A stretch of DNA of 64,000 nucleotides from Isoalcanivorax pacificus W11-5. GTDB taxonomy: Bacteria; Pseudomonadota; Gammaproteobacteria; Pseudomonadales; Alcanivoracaceae. Under the pieces are notes generated by a model that saw only the letters and a list, made by a program, of their open reading frames with translations, had not been told where the DNA came from and did no database searches. Shown here in pieces: positions 44,164 through 54,464 of this stretch. The position numbers were made by a program, and so were the translations under genes. Position 1 is the first letter of the stretch. Each line of letters begins with the position of its first letter. The stretch is from positions 3,674,994-3,738,993 of the forward strand of contig NZ_CP004387.1 in NCBI RefSeq assembly GCF_000299335.2, written 5' to 3'.

Positions 44164-47063
44164 CGTATCGCTCCCCGTCGGCGGTTTTCGGTGGGTGTGT
44201 CGCCGGCCTTGGCGGAACTGCGGTGACTGCGCACCGACTGGTGACCCAGCGCAATCAGCACCAGCACGGTGGCGCCCACCACCAGCGAGAACACGCCGAG
44301 ATCAAACAGGAAGGCACTTGGCAGCGGCACTTCGCCAACCAGCGGCAGCACCGGATGCGGTGAATGGGTAGTCAGGAACGGATAACCGAATACCCAGCTG
44401 CCCAGGCCCGTGAACAGTGCCAGCAACAGGCCGCTGCCGATCCAGACGTGCGGCCGAATGGGCAGCTTTTCTTCCACCCATTCGGTGCCGCCCACCATGT
44501 ATTGCATGATGATCGCCACCGACATCACCAACCCGGCGACGAAGCCGCCACCCGGCATGTTGTGGCCGCGCATGAACAGATAGATGGCGACCACCATCAA
44601 GACCGGCATCAGCGCGCGCATGAAAATACCCGGCACCAGCAAACTGCCGTCTTCGGCGTCTTTCGACGGCGTATAGCCTTCCGGGTCGTCCTGCTGTTGT
44701 GACAGGTGAATGCTTTCCTGCGCGGGGCGGAAGCGACGCAGCAATGCGTAAACCGTCAGCGCGACGATACCCAGCACGGCGATTTCACCGAAGGTATCGA
44801 AACCGCGAAAGTCCACCAGGATGACGTTCACCACATTGGTGCCGCCGCCTTCGGGCAAGGCTTTTTCGAGAAAGAAATCGGCAATGCTTTCGCTCTGGTC
44901 GCGGGTCAGCACCAGGTACGCCAGCAGCGCCATGCCGCCACCGCCGAGCGTGGCGATCAGGAAATCGCGGCTGCGCCGCACGCGGTCACGCAGTGACGCC
45001 TGAATGCCCAGTTCTTTCGGTTCCAGACGACGCGGCAGCCAGCGCAGGCCGAGCAGGATCAGCACGGTGGTGACCACCTCCACCGCCAGCTGGGTCAGCG
45101 CCAGGTCCGGCGCGGAAAACCACGCGAAGGTCAGACACACCACCAGCCCGGTGCCGCCGACCAGCGCCAGCGCGGCGAGCCGGTGATATTTCGCCTGATA
45201 CGCCGCCGCAACAGCACAGATGCCGCCGATCAGCCACATCATGGCAAACGCCGGGTCGAGCGCCATCGGCAGTTCGCGCAGGTCCGTCACGCCCCGCAAC
45301 GACGGCAGCAGCCCGGCGATCAGCGTCACCACTACCAACCACATCAATTGCGGTTGCAGGCGCTGACTGGTGAGGCGGTACTGCAGGCGGCCGGCAAAGC
45401 CGGTGGCCGCCATCAACACGCGCTCGAATTCGCGCTGGCCATCGAAGCGGTGCAACAGCGGCACTTTGTCCAGCGAACGCACCGGCAGGAATTTTTCCAG
45501 GATCAGGTACAGCAGCACGCCACCGCCCAGCGCGGCAACGCTCATCAGCAGCGGCAGGTTGAAGCCGTGCCAGACAGAAAGACTGTATTCCGGCGTGGCG
45601 ACGCCCAGCACCGAGACAACCGCCAGGTGCAGAAACGGGCCGATGGTCAGCCCCGGCACCACACCCACGACCAGGCAGGCCAGCACCAGGGCTTCGATCG
45701 GGAAGCGCATCCAGTACGGCGGCTCGTGCGGTACGCGCGGCAGGTCTTTTGCCGGCGGGCCGAAGAACACTTCGTGGATGAAACGCAGTGAGTAGGTCAC
45801 GCTGAACAGGCCAGCCAGAGTCGCCGCCAACGGCAGGCCCCAGTTCATGCTGCCACTGATGTCGATGGTTTCGGCGAAGAACATTTCTTTCGACAGGAAA
45901 CCATTCAGCAGCGGCACACCGGCCATGGCGGCAGCGGCCACCATCGCCAGCGTGGTGGTGATCGGCATCAGGTGGCGCAGGCCACCCAGCCGGCGCAGGT
46001 CGCGGGTGCCGGTTTCGTGATCGATGATCCCGGCCGCCATGAACAGGGAGGCTTTGAAGGTGGCGTGGTTGAGGGTGTGGAAAATCGCGGCCACTGCGGC
46101 CAGCGGTGTGCCAATACCCAGCAGCAGGGTTATCAGCCCGAGGTGACTGATGGTGGAGTACGCCAGCAGGCCTTTCAGGTCATGCTGGAAGATGGCGAGG
46201 AAGGCGCCGATCACCAGGGTCGCAAGCCCGGCGCCTCCGATGATCAGTGACCAGGCTTCGGTGCCGGCCAGCACCGGCCAGAAGCGGATCAACAAGAACA
46301 CGCCTGCTTTCACCATGGTGGCCGAATGCAGGAACGCGGACACCGGCGTCGGCGCCGCCATGGCGCGCGGCAACCAGAAGTGGAACGGGAACTGCGCGCT
46401 CTTGGTCAGCGCACCGAGCGCCACCAGGCCCAGCACCCAGAGGTAACCGTCATGGGCACGCACCAGATCACCGGCTGCCAGCACGTCATCGAGGTCATAG
46501 CTGCCGACGATCTGCCCGAGAATCACCATGCCGGCGAACAGCGCCAGCCCGCCGGTGGCCGTGACGGTAAAGGCCATGCGCGCGCCACGGCGGGCATCGG
46601 CGCGGTGGTGCCAGTAGCCGATCAGCATGAAGGAGGTGAGGCTGGTCAGCTCCCAGAACAGCACCAGCTGGATCAGGTTGCCGGAGAGCACCACGCCGAG
46701 CATGGCGCCCATGAACGCAAGCAGGAAGGAAAAGAAGCGCGGCACCGGGTCTTCCGGTGACATGTAGTAGCGCGCATAGAGCACGACCAGAAAACCGATC
46801 ACCGACACCAGCAGTGTGAACAGCCAGGCAAAGCCGTCCATGCGGAAAATCAGGTTCAGGCCGTATTGCGGCAACCAGGGGATCGTGGTCCGCAGCACGT
46901 CGCCGCCGGCCACCGCGCCATATTGCAGCAGCGCCAGCAGCGCGCACCCGAGTGTCACGCTGCCGGCCAGCCAGGCTTCCCAGTTACGCGCGTTCGCGGG
47001 CAGCAGCGCCGCAAGGCAGCTTCCCAGGAACGGCAGTAACACGATCAGGACCAGCGACGACAT
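44154..47063 (-). CDS. mnhA: Na+/H+ antiporter subunit A fused to subunit B
   Basis: A 969-residue membrane protein. The N-terminal 500 residues are NuoL-like (FSFLLAFMGAMLGVVLSGNLIQLVLFWELTSLTSFMLIGYW; FPFHFWLPRAMAAPTPVSAFLHSATMVKAGVFLLIRFWPV; YSTISHLGLITLLLGIG). An Mrp-A-specific extension follows, then a MnhB domain after about residue 800 (LVPGIFMRALMPVLMVVAIYLFMRGHNMPGGGFVAGLVMSVAIIMQYMVGG). A separate mnhB is absent, so this is the fused Pha/Mrp-type AB. It exports Na+ (or K+) for H+. Confidence 0.95.
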   Translation of the reverse strand: MSSLVLIVLLPFLGSCLAALLPANARNWEAWLAGSVTLGCALLALLQYGAVAGGDVLRTTIPWLPQYGLNLIFRMDGFAWLFTLLVSVIGFLVVLYARYYMSPEDPVPRFFSFLLAFMGAMLGVVLSGNLIQLVLFWELTSLTSFMLIGYWHHRADARRGARMAFTVTATGGLALFAGMVILGQIVGSYDLDDVLAAGDLVRAHDGYLWVLGLVALGALTKSAQFPFHFWLPRAMAAPTPVSAFLHSATMVKAGVFLLIRFWPVLAGTEAWSLIIGGAGLATLVIGAFLAIFQHDLKGLLAYSTISHLGLITLLLGIGTPLAAVAAIFHTLNHATFKASLFMAAGIIDHETGTRDLRRLGGLRHLMPITTTLAMVAAAAMAGVPLLNGFLSKEMFFAETIDISGSMNWGLPLAATLAGLFSVTYSLRFIHEVFFGPPAKDLPRVPHEPPYWMRFPIEALVLACLVVGVVPGLTIGPFLHLAVVSVLGVATPEYSLSVWHGFNLPLLMSVAALGGGVLLYLILEKFLPVRSLDKVPLLHRFDGQREFERVLMAATGFAGRLQYRLTSQRLQPQLMWLVVVTLIAGLLPSLRGVTDLRELPMALDPAFAMMWLIGGICAVAAAYQAKYHRLAALALVGGTGLVVCLTFAWFSAPDLALTQLAVEVVTTVLILLGLRWLPRRLEPKELGIQASLRDRVRRSRDFLIATLGGGGMALLAYLVLTRDQSESIADFFLEKALPEGGGTNVVNVILVDFRGFDTFGEIAVLGIVALTVYALLRRFRPAQESIHLSQQQDDPEGYTPSKDAEDGSLLVPGIFMRALMPVLMVVAIYLFMRGHNMPGGGFVAGLVMSVAIIMQYMVGGTEWVEEKLPIRPHVWIGSGLLLALFTGLGSWVFGYPFLTTHSPHPVLPLVGEVPLPSAFLFDLGVFSLVVGATVLVLIALGHQSVRSHRSSAKAGDTPTENRRRGAIRWN

Positions 47064-47450
47064 TCAGGCTCTCTCTGCTCTGGTTGCGCAGCAGTGGCGC
47101 GCGCGTACCGGGTCTGGGCGTTTCCGCAACCACCCGGCACCGGCAAACCGCGCCGGACGGCGGGCCTGGTTGATGCACTGATCAATACCGGATGATGGCG
47201 GCCTGTGCGACCGTTGTTCAGCGGGCAGCCCTGAAGATCATGTCCGGATTCAGACATGCTGGCGCGCAGTGGCGCAACACTGGGGCAAATAAGGGCGAGC
47301 CCGTTTTCGGCTGGACGGCGCTTGCGTGGATAGCGTCAAGGGCGGCCAGGCGCGAAATACGATTCCCCAGCACTGTAACGCATATAACCTAATCGAACAA
47401 AGGGGAATTTCTTAATAAAAATTAAATATGTATGACGGCGCCCACACACC
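47064..47450. promoter_or_regulatory. Upstream region of the mnh operon
   Basis: A gene-free stretch of about 390 bases between mnhA and the dnaJ terminator. Its dnaJ-proximal 70 bases are AT-rich (AATTTCTTAATAAAAATTAAATATG) and should hold the mnh promoter on the minus strand. I could not single out a convincing -35/-10 pair. Confidence 0.4.
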
Positions 47451-47474
47451 AAAAACGGCGCCTTGCGGCGCCGT
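47451..47474 (-). terminator. Terminator of dnaJ
   Basis: Minus-strand ACGGCGCC/GGCGCCGT stem with GCAA loop and TTTTT, 19 bases after the dnaJ stop. Confidence 0.85.
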
Positions 47475-47492
47475 CGGTGGATGCACGGGGGG

Positions 47493-48623
47493 TTACAACC
47501 CGTCGAAGAAGCGCTTCACGCCTTCGAACCAGGACGTGTTACGCGGATTGTGGCGCTTGCCGCCTTTGTCCAGCGAGCCCTGGAACTGGCGCAGCAGGTC
47601 CTTCTGTTCGCTGGTCAGACTGACCGGGGTTTCCAGCACCACGCGGCACAGCAGGTCGCCCGGCGGGCCGCCACGCACGGAGGTGACACCCTTGCCACGC
47701 AGGCGGAACAGCTTGCCGGTCTGGGTCTCGGCAGGGACTTTCAGTTTCACCTTGCCGCCCAGGGTCGGGACTTCCAGTTCGCCACCCAGCGCTGCATCGA
47801 CAAACGACACCGGCACTTCGCAGTAGAGATCGCTGCCGTCACGCTTGAAGATATCGTGCTCGCGCACGCTCACCTGCACGTACAGGTCGCCCGGCGGCGC
47901 ACCGTTGGCGCCCGCCTCGCCTTCGCCGGCCAGACGGATGCGGTCACCGGTATCGACACCCGCCGGAATTTTCACCGACAGCGTCTTGGTGGACTGCACA
48001 CGGCCCTGGCCATGGCAATTGTTGCACGGGTTCTTGATCACCTTGCCGTTGCCACCACAGGTGGGGCAGGTCTGCTGCACGGTGAAGAAACCCTGCTGCA
48101 TGCGCACCTGGCCCATGCCACCACAGGTGGAGCAGGTCACCGGCGCTTCGCCGTTTTTGGCGCCACTGCCGTCACACACTTCACAGGTGGCCCAGGTCGG
48201 CACGCGGATTTTTTCCTCGGTGCCGCGCACCGCCTGTTCCAAGGTCAGCTCCAGCGTGTAGCGCAGGTCTGCACCGCGCGCCGGGCCGCGACGACGGCCG
48301 CCACCGCTGCCGCCAAAAATATCGCCGAAGATGTCGCCGAAAATATCCGAGAAACCGGCCCCGGCCGCGCCGGCACCGCCGCCGAAACCGCCCTGGTTAT
48401 TGACGCCGGCGTGGCCGAACTGGTCGTAGGCAGCGCGCTTCTCGTCGTCGGACAGCACCTCGTAGGCTTCTTTTGCCTCTTTGAATTTGTCCTCGGCCAC
48501 GGTATCGCCCGGGTTACGGTCCGGGTGATATTTCATGGCCAGGCGGCGATAGGCTTTCTTGATGTCCTGGGCATCGGCTCCCCGCTCGATACCCAGCACT
48601 TCGTAGTAATCCCGCTTTGACAT
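47493..48623 (-). CDS. dnaJ: Chaperone DnaJ
   Basis: A 376-residue type I J-protein. J domain with YHPDRNPGD (HPD motif, about 33-35), a Gly-rich linker, four CxxCxGxG repeats ([32 protein letters not shown]) forming two zinc sites, and the C-terminal client-binding domains. It stimulates DnaK ATPase. It follows dnaK after a 145-base gap with a strong hairpin. Confidence 0.98.
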   Translation of the reverse strand: MSKRDYYEVLGIERGADAQDIKKAYRRLAMKYHPDRNPGDTVAEDKFKEAKEAYEVLSDDEKRAAYDQFGHAGVNNQGGFGGGAGAAGAGFSDIFGDIFGDIFGGSGGGRRRGPARGADLRYTLELTLEQAVRGTEEKIRVPTWATCEVCDGSGAKNGEAPVTCSTCGGMGQVRMQQGFFTVQQTCPTCGGNGKVIKNPCNNCHGQGRVQSTKTLSVKIPAGVDTGDRIRLAGEGEAGANGAPPGDLYVQVSVREHDIFKRDGSDLYCEVPVSFVDAALGGELEVPTLGGKVKLKVPAETQTGKLFRLRGKGVTSVRGGPPGDLLCRVVLETPVSLTSEQKDLLRQFQGSLDKGGKRHNPRNTSWFEGVKRFFDGL

Positions 48624-48717
48624 GGTCTAGCCTTCGTATTCCAGTGAAACCGCACCTTCCGGCAAGCATGTCCCGGCACGGTGTCCATGTGCCCGACGTT
48701 GCCGGGCCCGACACGCT

Positions 48718-48740
48718 GACGCCGGGCATTGCCCGGCGTC
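48718..48740. repeat. Strong hairpin between dnaK and dnaJ
   Basis: GACGCCGGGC/GCCCGGCGTC, a perfect 10-bp stem with a 3-base loop and no T tract. It is likely a stability or partial-termination element setting the dnaK:dnaJ ratio. Confidence 0.6.
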
Positions 48741-48768
48741 TCGCGTGCGACTGCCGACTCGGACGCCG

Positions 48769-50688
48769 TTATTTCTTGTTGGCGTCGTCGTCCACTTCCT
48801 CGAACTCGGCGTCCACGGCATCGCCTTCCTGGCCGCCTGCCTGGGCACCTGCGTCCGCCCCGCCCTGTTGCTGGGCTTCGGCATACAGACGCTGGGCCAG
48901 TGCGCCGGAGGCATCGGTGAGCGCTTTGGTCTTGCTCTCGATGGCCTCTTTGTCGTTGCCCTTGAGCACGCCTTCCAGATCGGAGATGGCCGCAGTGATG
49001 GCGGCTTTCTCTTCGTCAGTGGCCTTGTCGCCGGCTTCTTCCAGCGTCTTGCGCGTGGCGTGGATCAGGTGGTCGGCCTGGTTACGGGCCTGCACCAGTT
49101 CCTCGAACTTCTTGTCCTCGTCCGCGTGCGCTTCGGCATCGCGCACCATTTGATCGATCTCGTCGTCCGACAGGCCGGAGGAGGCCTTGATCTGGATCGA
49201 CTGTTCCTTGCCGGTGGCCTTGTCCTTCGCGCCCACGTGCAGGATGCCGTTGGCGTCGATATCGAAGGTCACCTCGATCTGCGGCACGCCACGGGCCGCC
49301 GGCGGAATGCCTTCCAGGTTGAACTGGCCCAGCGACTTGTTCTGCGCCGCCTGTTTGCGCTCACCCTGCAGCACATGCACCGTCACCGCTGACTGGTTGT
49401 CGTCTGCGGTGGAGAACACCTGCGACGCCTTGGTCGGGATGGTGGTGTTCTTCTCGATGATCGGCGTCATCACGCCACCCATGGTTTCGATACCCAGGGT
49501 CAGCGGGGTCACGTCCAGCAGCAGGACGTCGGTCACGTCACCGGCCAGCACGGCGCCCTGGATCGCAGCACCGATGGCCACGGCTTCATCCGGGTTGACG
49601 TCCTTGCGCGGCTCTTTGCCGAAGAATTCGGCCACTTTCTTCTGCACCAGCGGCATACGTGTCTGGCCACCGACCAGGATCACGTCGGTGATTTTGCCTG
49701 GCTGCAGGCCGGCGTCTTTCAGCGCGGTGCGGCACGGCTCCAGCGAACGGTTGACCAGGTCTTCCACCAGCGACTCGAGTTTCGCGCGGGTCACTTTCAC
49801 CACCAGGTGTTTCGGGCCGGTGGCGTCTGCCGTGATGTACGGCAGGTTCACTTCGGTGTGTTCGCCGGAGGACAGTTCGATCTTGGCCTTCTCGGCGGCT
49901 TCTTTCAGGCGCTGCATGGCCAGCGGGTCACCGCCCAGGTCGATGCCGGAATCTTTCTTGAACTCGGCCGCCAGGAAGTTGATCAGCGCGAGGTCGAAGT
50001 CTTCACCACCGAGGAAGGTGTCGCCGTTGGTAGCCAGCACTTCGAACTGGTGCTCCCCGTCCACTTCCGCGATCTCGATGATGGACACGTCGAAGGTGCC
50101 GCCGCCGAGGTCGTACACGGCGATGGTGCGGTCACCACCTTTCTTGTCCATGCCGTAGGCCAGTGCGGCAGCGGTCGGCTCGTTGATGATCCGCTTCACT
50201 TCCAGACCGGCGATGCGGCCGGCATCCTTGGTCGCCTGACGCTGGGCATCGTTGAAGTAGGCCGGCACCGTGATCACGGCTTCGGTGACTTTTTCGCCGA
50301 GATAGTCTTCGGCGGTCTTTTTCATCTTTTTCAGCACCTGCGCGGAAATCTGCGGCGGTGCCAGCTTGTCGCCCTTGACTTCGACCCAGGCGTCACCGTT
50401 GTCCGCCTCGACGATCTTGTAGGGGACCATCTTGATGTCTTTCTGCACGACGTCGTCTTTGAACCGGCGACCGATCAGACGCTTCACCGCGAACAGGGTG
50501 TTGGTCGGGTTGGTCACGGCCTGACGCTTGGCGGACTGGCCGACCAGCGTTTCGTCGTCCGTGTAGGCAATCACGGAAGGCGTGGTACGGGCGCCTTCGC
50601 TGTTCTCAATCACTTTGACCTTGTCGCCTTCCATGATGGCGACGCAGGAGTTCGTGGTACCCAGGTCAATACCGATAATCTTGGCCAT
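48769..50688 (-). CDS. dnaK: Chaperone DnaK (Hsp70)
   Basis: A 639-residue protein. The ATPase domain starts [18 protein letters not shown] and has [42 protein letters not shown] and [15 protein letters not shown]. The substrate domain starts after [21 protein letters not shown], and the tail ends in [13 protein letters not shown] 50688 is chosen by homology; the frame extends seven codons upstream. Preceded by a sigma-32-like promoter. Confidence 0.99.
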   Translation of the reverse strand: MAKIIGIDLGTTNSCVAIMEGDKVKVIENSEGARTTPSVIAYTDDETLVGQSAKRQAVTNPTNTLFAVKRLIGRRFKDDVVQKDIKMVPYKIVEADNGDAWVEVKGDKLAPPQISAQVLKKMKKTAEDYLGEKVTEAVITVPAYFNDAQRQATKDAGRIAGLEVKRIINEPTAAALAYGMDKKGGDRTIAVYDLGGGTFDVSIIEIAEVDGEHQFEVLATNGDTFLGGEDFDLALINFLAAEFKKDSGIDLGGDPLAMQRLKEAAEKAKIELSSGEHTEVNLPYITADATGPKHLVVKVTRAKLESLVEDLVNRSLEPCRTALKDAGLQPGKITDVILVGGQTRMPLVQKKVAEFFGKEPRKDVNPDEAVAIGAAIQGAVLAGDVTDVLLLDVTPLTLGIETMGGVMTPIIEKNTTIPTKASQVFSTADDNQSAVTVHVLQGERKQAAQNKSLGQFNLEGIPPAARGVPQIEVTFDIDANGILHVGAKDKATGKEQSIQIKASSGLSDDEIDQMVRDAEAHADEDKKFEELVQARNQADHLIHATRKTLEEAGDKATDEEKAAITAAISDLEGVLKGNDKEAIESKTKALTDASGALAQRLYAEAQQQGGADAGAQAGGQEGDAVDAEFEEVDDDANKK

Positions 50689-50757
50689 TGTCTCTTTCTC
50701 CTCACACACCGTGGCAGGCCCCCTCAGGCGACCGGCCGCGACTGAACGGTTTGATTG

Positions 50758-50789
50758 GCTATATTGTGGTCATCAACCCCGTTTCAAGA
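50758..50789 (-). promoter_or_regulatory. Sigma-32-like promoter of dnaK
   Basis: Minus strand: CTTGAAA, about 12 bases, then CCACAATAT, close to the CTTGAAA-N11-15-CCCCATNT consensus. The -35 lies in the loop of an AACCCC/GGGGTT hairpin directly after grpE. Confidence 0.65.
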
Positions 50790-50793
50790 GGGG

Positions 50794-51402
50794 TTATTCG
50801 CCTTTTGCCACCACCACCCGCGCCGGGCGCAGCAGGCGGCCATTCAGGGCATAGCCCTTTTCCAGCACGTCGATGACGCTGTTCGGCGCCGCGTCCGGGT
50901 GCGGCACCATGGCCATCGCCTCGTGCTGCTCCGGGTTGAAGGCGTCGCCGCGCGGATCGATCTGCTCGATGTTGAAACGCCCGAAGACGTCCAGCAGCAC
51001 TTTCAATGTGAGCTGGGTGCCTTCGCGGGCCGGCGTCAGGGCCTCGTTGTCGGCATCCAGCGCCGCCAGCCCGCGCTCCAGTGAATCGGCCACGGTGATC
51101 ACCTCACCGGCGAACTTCTCCACCGCGAACTTGTGCGCGTTGGCAACTTCACGCTCCACACGGCGGCGTACGTTCTGTATCTCGGCCTGGGCGCGCAGAT
51201 CGGCTTCTGCCAGGGCCTTGCGGGTCTGTTCCAGCTCCGCGCGCAACGCCTGCACCTCTGCCTCCGGCGAGGGCTGTTCCGCCGCCTGCTCCACCGCCGC
51301 CTCGACCACGGCCTCGGCGTCGCGCTGCGCCTGGCTCACGGCGTCTTCCGGCGGGGTCTGTTCACTGCCCGGATTGTCGTGTGATTTGTCCTGCTCACTC
51401 AT
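50794..51402 (-). CDS. grpE: Nucleotide exchange factor GrpE
   Basis: A 202-residue protein: a disordered N-terminus, a long coiled coil (about 45-110, ALRAELEQTRKALAEADLRAQAEIQNVRRRVEREVANAHKFA) and a beta domain with VLDVFGRFNIEQIDPRGDAFNPEQHEAMAMVPHPDA and VIDVLEKGYALNGRLLRPARVVVAK. It releases ADP from DnaK. It has its own heat-shock promoter. Confidence 0.98.
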   Translation of the reverse strand: MSEQDKSHDNPGSEQTPPEDAVSQAQRDAEAVVEAAVEQAAEQPSPEAEVQALRAELEQTRKALAEADLRAQAEIQNVRRRVEREVANAHKFAVEKFAGEVITVADSLERGLAALDADNEALTPAREGTQLTLKVLLDVFGRFNIEQIDPRGDAFNPEQHEAMAMVPHPDAAPNSVIDVLEKGYALNGRLLRPARVVVAKGE

Positions 51403-51459
51403 GGGTCACTCCGCAGTTCAAGCGGGCACCAGGCGGCCCGCCATTGGAAAGGTGGCAAC

Positions 51460-51488
51460 AATATGGGAACGGGCCCGGAGGATTCAAG
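51460..51488 (-). promoter_or_regulatory. Sigma-32-like promoter of grpE
   Basis: Minus strand: CTTGAAT, 14 bases, CCCATATTG, a good match to the heat-shock sigma consensus. It lies about 60-85 bases upstream of the grpE ATG. Confidence 0.7.
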
Positions 51489-51501
51489 GCCGAAAGGCCG
51501 C

Positions 51502-52560
51502 TCAGAGCTTGCCGAGCGTGGCCGAGAGGATGCGCGCGGTGATATCCACGGTGGGGATCACCTTCTCGTAGTCCATGCGCGTGGGGCCGACCACTGCCAG
51601 CACACCCACCGTGCCGGCATTGGCCTGATAGGGCGCGGACACCAGCGAACATTCGTCGAACACCTGATAGCCAGCCTCGCGACCGATGAAAATCTGCACG
51701 CCGTCGGCATGCACGCTGCGCTCCAGCAGGTGCAGGATGTCGCGCTTGCGGTTGAAGGCATCGAACAGGTCACGCATGCGATCGAGGTTGTCGGCCTGGG
51801 CCATGCCGAGCAGGTTGGCCTCGCCGGACACCACATAATCACCGCTGCTGGCCTCGTCGCCTTCCTGATGCAGCGCCTTGGCCGCCACGTCCATGGCAGT
51901 CTGCATCAGCGCGTCCATCTGGTCCTTGTCGCTACGCATGGTCGAGAGCAGCCCGTCACAGATCGCGTCCAGGTTGCAGCCGGCGTAGGTGCGGTTGATG
52001 TAGTTGGCGGCCTGTTTCAGCTCGGTGTCGCTGTAATCGCGGTCGGTGTGGATCACGCGGTTCTGTACTTCGGCGCGGTTCACCACCAGCACCACCAGCA
52101 CGCGGCGCTCCGACAGCGGCAGGAATTCCACCTGGCGCAGCGTGGTGACTTCACGGCGCGGCACCACCACCACGCCGGCCATGCGGGTCAGCTCCGCCAG
52201 CGCCCTTGAGGCCCGCGTGACCAGCTCCTGCGGCGACTGGTCCACGTCCAGCAGATGCTCCAGTTCCTTTTTCAGAGCCCCGGCGCGCGGCTGGTTCATC
52301 GGCGCGGAGCGCAGCAGGGCATCCACATACATGCGGTATCCCAGCTCCGTCGGGACGCGGCCGGCGGAGGTATGCGGGCTGTACAGCACGCCGATGTCCT
52401 CCAGCTCCGCCATCACGTTGCGGATGGTGGCCGGGCTGACCGACAGTGAACCGGACGACGCCAGCGTCTTCGAGCCCACCGGCTGACCATCGCGGATATG
52501 GCGCTCCACGAGCGCCATCAGCAGGCGTTGTTTGCGTTCGTTCAGTTCGAGTTCGGCCAT
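51502..52560 (-). CDS. hrcA: Heat-inducible transcription repressor HrcA
   Basis: A 352-residue protein: N-terminal winged helix (RKQRLLMALVERHIRDGQPVGSKTLASSGSLSVSPATIRNVMAELEDIGVLYSPHTSAGRVPTELGYRMYVD), then the GAF-like and C-terminal regions (GVLAVVGPTRMDYEKVIPTVDITARILSATL). It represses chaperone genes at CIRCE operators in many bacteria. I see no CIRCE sequence upstream of hrcA, grpE, dnaK or dnaJ here, so its targets may be elsewhere, for example groESL. Confidence 0.95.
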   Translation of the reverse strand: MAELELNERKQRLLMALVERHIRDGQPVGSKTLASSGSLSVSPATIRNVMAELEDIGVLYSPHTSAGRVPTELGYRMYVDALLRSAPMNQPRAGALKKELEHLLDVDQSPQELVTRASRALAELTRMAGVVVVPRREVTTLRQVEFLPLSERRVLVVLVVNRAEVQNRVIHTDRDYSDTELKQAANYINRTYAGCNLDAICDGLLSTMRSDKDQMDALMQTAMDVAAKALHQEGDEASSGDYVVSGEANLLGMAQADNLDRMRDLFDAFNRKRDILHLLERSVHADGVQIFIGREAGYQVFDECSLVSAPYQANAGTVGVLAVVGPTRMDYEKVIPTVDITARILSATLGKL

Positions 52561-52602
52561 GGCGTGAGTATGGGGGCGACCACAATATCTTCAAAGAGCC
52601 GT

Positions 52603-52631
52603 GTTATAGCCAAGCCGGCGGCCGGCGACAA
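52603..52631 (-). promoter_or_regulatory. Sigma-70-type promoter of hrcA
   Basis: Minus strand: TTGTCG, 17 bases, TATAAC, 43 bases upstream of the hrcA ATG. Confidence 0.5.
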
Positions 52632-52737
52632 CGCCGGAAGGGCTTATCAAGTCACGATGAATTGCCTATCATCCGCATAACTGGCCTTACGGACAGTAAC
52701 CATTCACCTCAAGGACAGGCCCCAGCCGAGGCGCCCC

Positions 52738-54402
52738 ATGCTCACACATCTCAGCGTGCTCAACTTCGCCACCGTCGACAGCCTGGAGCTGGAGCCAGCC
52801 CGTGGCCTGACCGTGATCACCGGCGAAACCGGGGCCGGTAAATCCGTGATCATCGACGCCCTGGGCCTGGCCCTGGGCGAGCGCGCCGACAGTGCCGTGG
52901 TGCGGCCCGACTGCGAACGGGCCGAAGTGCAGGCCACTTTTGATCTGCGCGGGCATCCGGCGGCACGCACCTGGCTGGCCGAGCGCGAACTGGATAACGG
53001 CGAGGAATGCATGTTGCGCCGCACCGTGCGCCCGGACGGCCGTTCCCGCGCCTGGATCAACGGCAGCCCGATGCCGTTACAGGAGGTGCGCGAGCTGGGC
53101 GACATGCTGATCAGCGTACACAGCCAGCACGAGCATCAGGCGCTGCTGCGCCGGGAAGTTCATCGCAGCCTGCTGGACAGTTTCGCCGGCGCCGGTGACC
53201 TGGCCGAGACCCTGCGCGAGCACTGGCGCGCCTGGCACAAGGCCCGCCGGGCGCTGGACGAGGCCATGGCCGCGTCGCGCGAGCAGCACGAGCGCGAGGA
53301 GTTGCTGCGCTTCCAACTGGAAGAGCTCGATGCGCTGGCCCTGGGCGAAAACGAACTGGATGAACTGGAAGGCGACCAGAAGCGCCTGGGCCACGCCGAA
53401 GAGCTGATCCGCCTGTGCCAGCAGAGCCTGGCGCTGCTGTTCGAACACGAAGAAGGCACCGTCAACGACCAGCTCGGGCAGGCACTGAACTGGCTCGGCG
53501 ACGCCAGCAGCGAAGACCCGGCCCTGGGCAATATCTTCTCCACGGTGGAATCGGCCCGCCTGCAGGTGGAAGCCGCCGCCGATGACCTGCGCCATTACCT
53601 GGACCGCCTGGACGTGGACCCGGAGCGACTGGCGCAGGTGGACGAGCGCCTGAGCCAGGTCTATACGCTGGCGCGCAAACACCGCGTGCGCCCGGAAGAG
53701 CTGTACCAGCGCCACCAGCAACTGCGCGAGGAAGCGCACACGCTGGCGCACTATGACGAGCACCTGGCCGGCCTGGAAGCTGCTGAAAAACAGGCCCGCG
53801 ACACCTACGACCACAGCGCCCGCGCGCTCAGCGAGCGGCGCCGCAGCAAGGCCGGCGAACTGGCCAGCGGCGTGATCAGCCATCTCAAGGCGCTGGGCAT
53901 GCGCGGCGCACGCCTGGACGTATCACTCACCGCCACCGAGCCCGGCCCGGACGGGCTGGAGATCGTGGAATTCCTGTTTACCGCCAACCCCGGCCAGCCG
54001 CTGCGCCCGCTGGCGAAAGTCGCCTCCGGCGGCGAGCTCTCCCGCGTCAGCCTGGCGATCCAGGTGATCTGCGCCAAGGTGCTGACCGTACCCAGCCTGG
54101 TCTTCGACGAGGTGGACGTGGGCGTGGGCGGCGGCGTGGCCGAGATCGTCGGCCGCCTGCTGCGCGAACTCGGCGAGCACGCTCAGGTGCTCTGCATCAC
54201 CCACCAGCCCCAGGTGGCCGCCCAGGGGCACCAGCACTGGCATGTGCACAAGAAGCAGAGCAAAACCAGCACCCACACCCGCATCCAGTCGCTGACCATG
54301 GAGCACCGCACCAGCGAGCTGGCGCGCATGCTGGGTGGGCTGGAGATGACCGACTCGACGCTGGCGCATGCCAGGGAGATGCTCGAAAAGGCACAGGCCT
54401 GA
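52738..54402 (+). CDS. recN: DNA repair protein RecN
   Basis: A 554-residue SMC-like ATPase: MLTHLSVLNFATVDSLELEPARGLTVITGETGAGKSVIIDALGLALGERAD (Walker A), coiled coils in the middle, ASGGELSRVSLAIQVIC (ABC signature), LVFDEVDVGVGGGVAEIVGRLL (Walker B) and VLCITHQPQVAAQGHQHW. It acts early in double-strand break repair. Divergent from hrcA. A CTG-N10-CAG at 52681-52696 is only a weak LexA-box candidate. Confidence 0.98.
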   Translation: MLTHLSVLNFATVDSLELEPARGLTVITGETGAGKSVIIDALGLALGERADSAVVRPDCERAEVQATFDLRGHPAARTWLAERELDNGEECMLRRTVRPDGRSRAWINGSPMPLQEVRELGDMLISVHSQHEHQALLRREVHRSLLDSFAGAGDLAETLREHWRAWHKARRALDEAMAASREQHEREELLRFQLEELDALALGENELDELEGDQKRLGHAEELIRLCQQSLALLFEHEEGTVNDQLGQALNWLGDASSEDPALGNIFSTVESARLQVEAAADDLRHYLDRLDVDPERLAQVDERLSQVYTLARKHRVRPEELYQRHQQLREEAHTLAHYDEHLAGLEAAEKQARDTYDHSARALSERRRSKAGELASGVISHLKALGMRGARLDVSLTATEPGPDGLEIVEFLFTANPGQPLRPLAKVASGGELSRVSLAIQVICAKVLTVPSLVFDEVDVGVGGGVAEIVGRLLRELGEHAQVLCITHQPQVAAQGHQHWHVHKKQSKTSTHTRIQSLTMEHRTSELARMLGGLEMTDSTLAHAREMLEKAQA

Positions 54403-54421
54403 CGGACCTGCACCCGGAACG

Positions 54422-54445
54422 AAAAAGGCCCCGTTCAGGGGCCTT
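54422..54445 (-). terminator. Terminator between convergent recN and fur
   Basis: AAGGCCCC/GGGGCCTT stem with a 5-base loop. The minus strand has a T5 tract (fur terminator); it may also stop recN. Confidence 0.8.
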
Positions 54446-54464
54446 GATCAGTGTTGCAGGCAGC

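Noticed and set aside
52681-52696. LexA-box-like CTG-N10-CAG upstream of recN
   Set aside because: Only the outer triplets match; the central ten bases are GC-rich, unlike SOS boxes, so a chance match is as likely.
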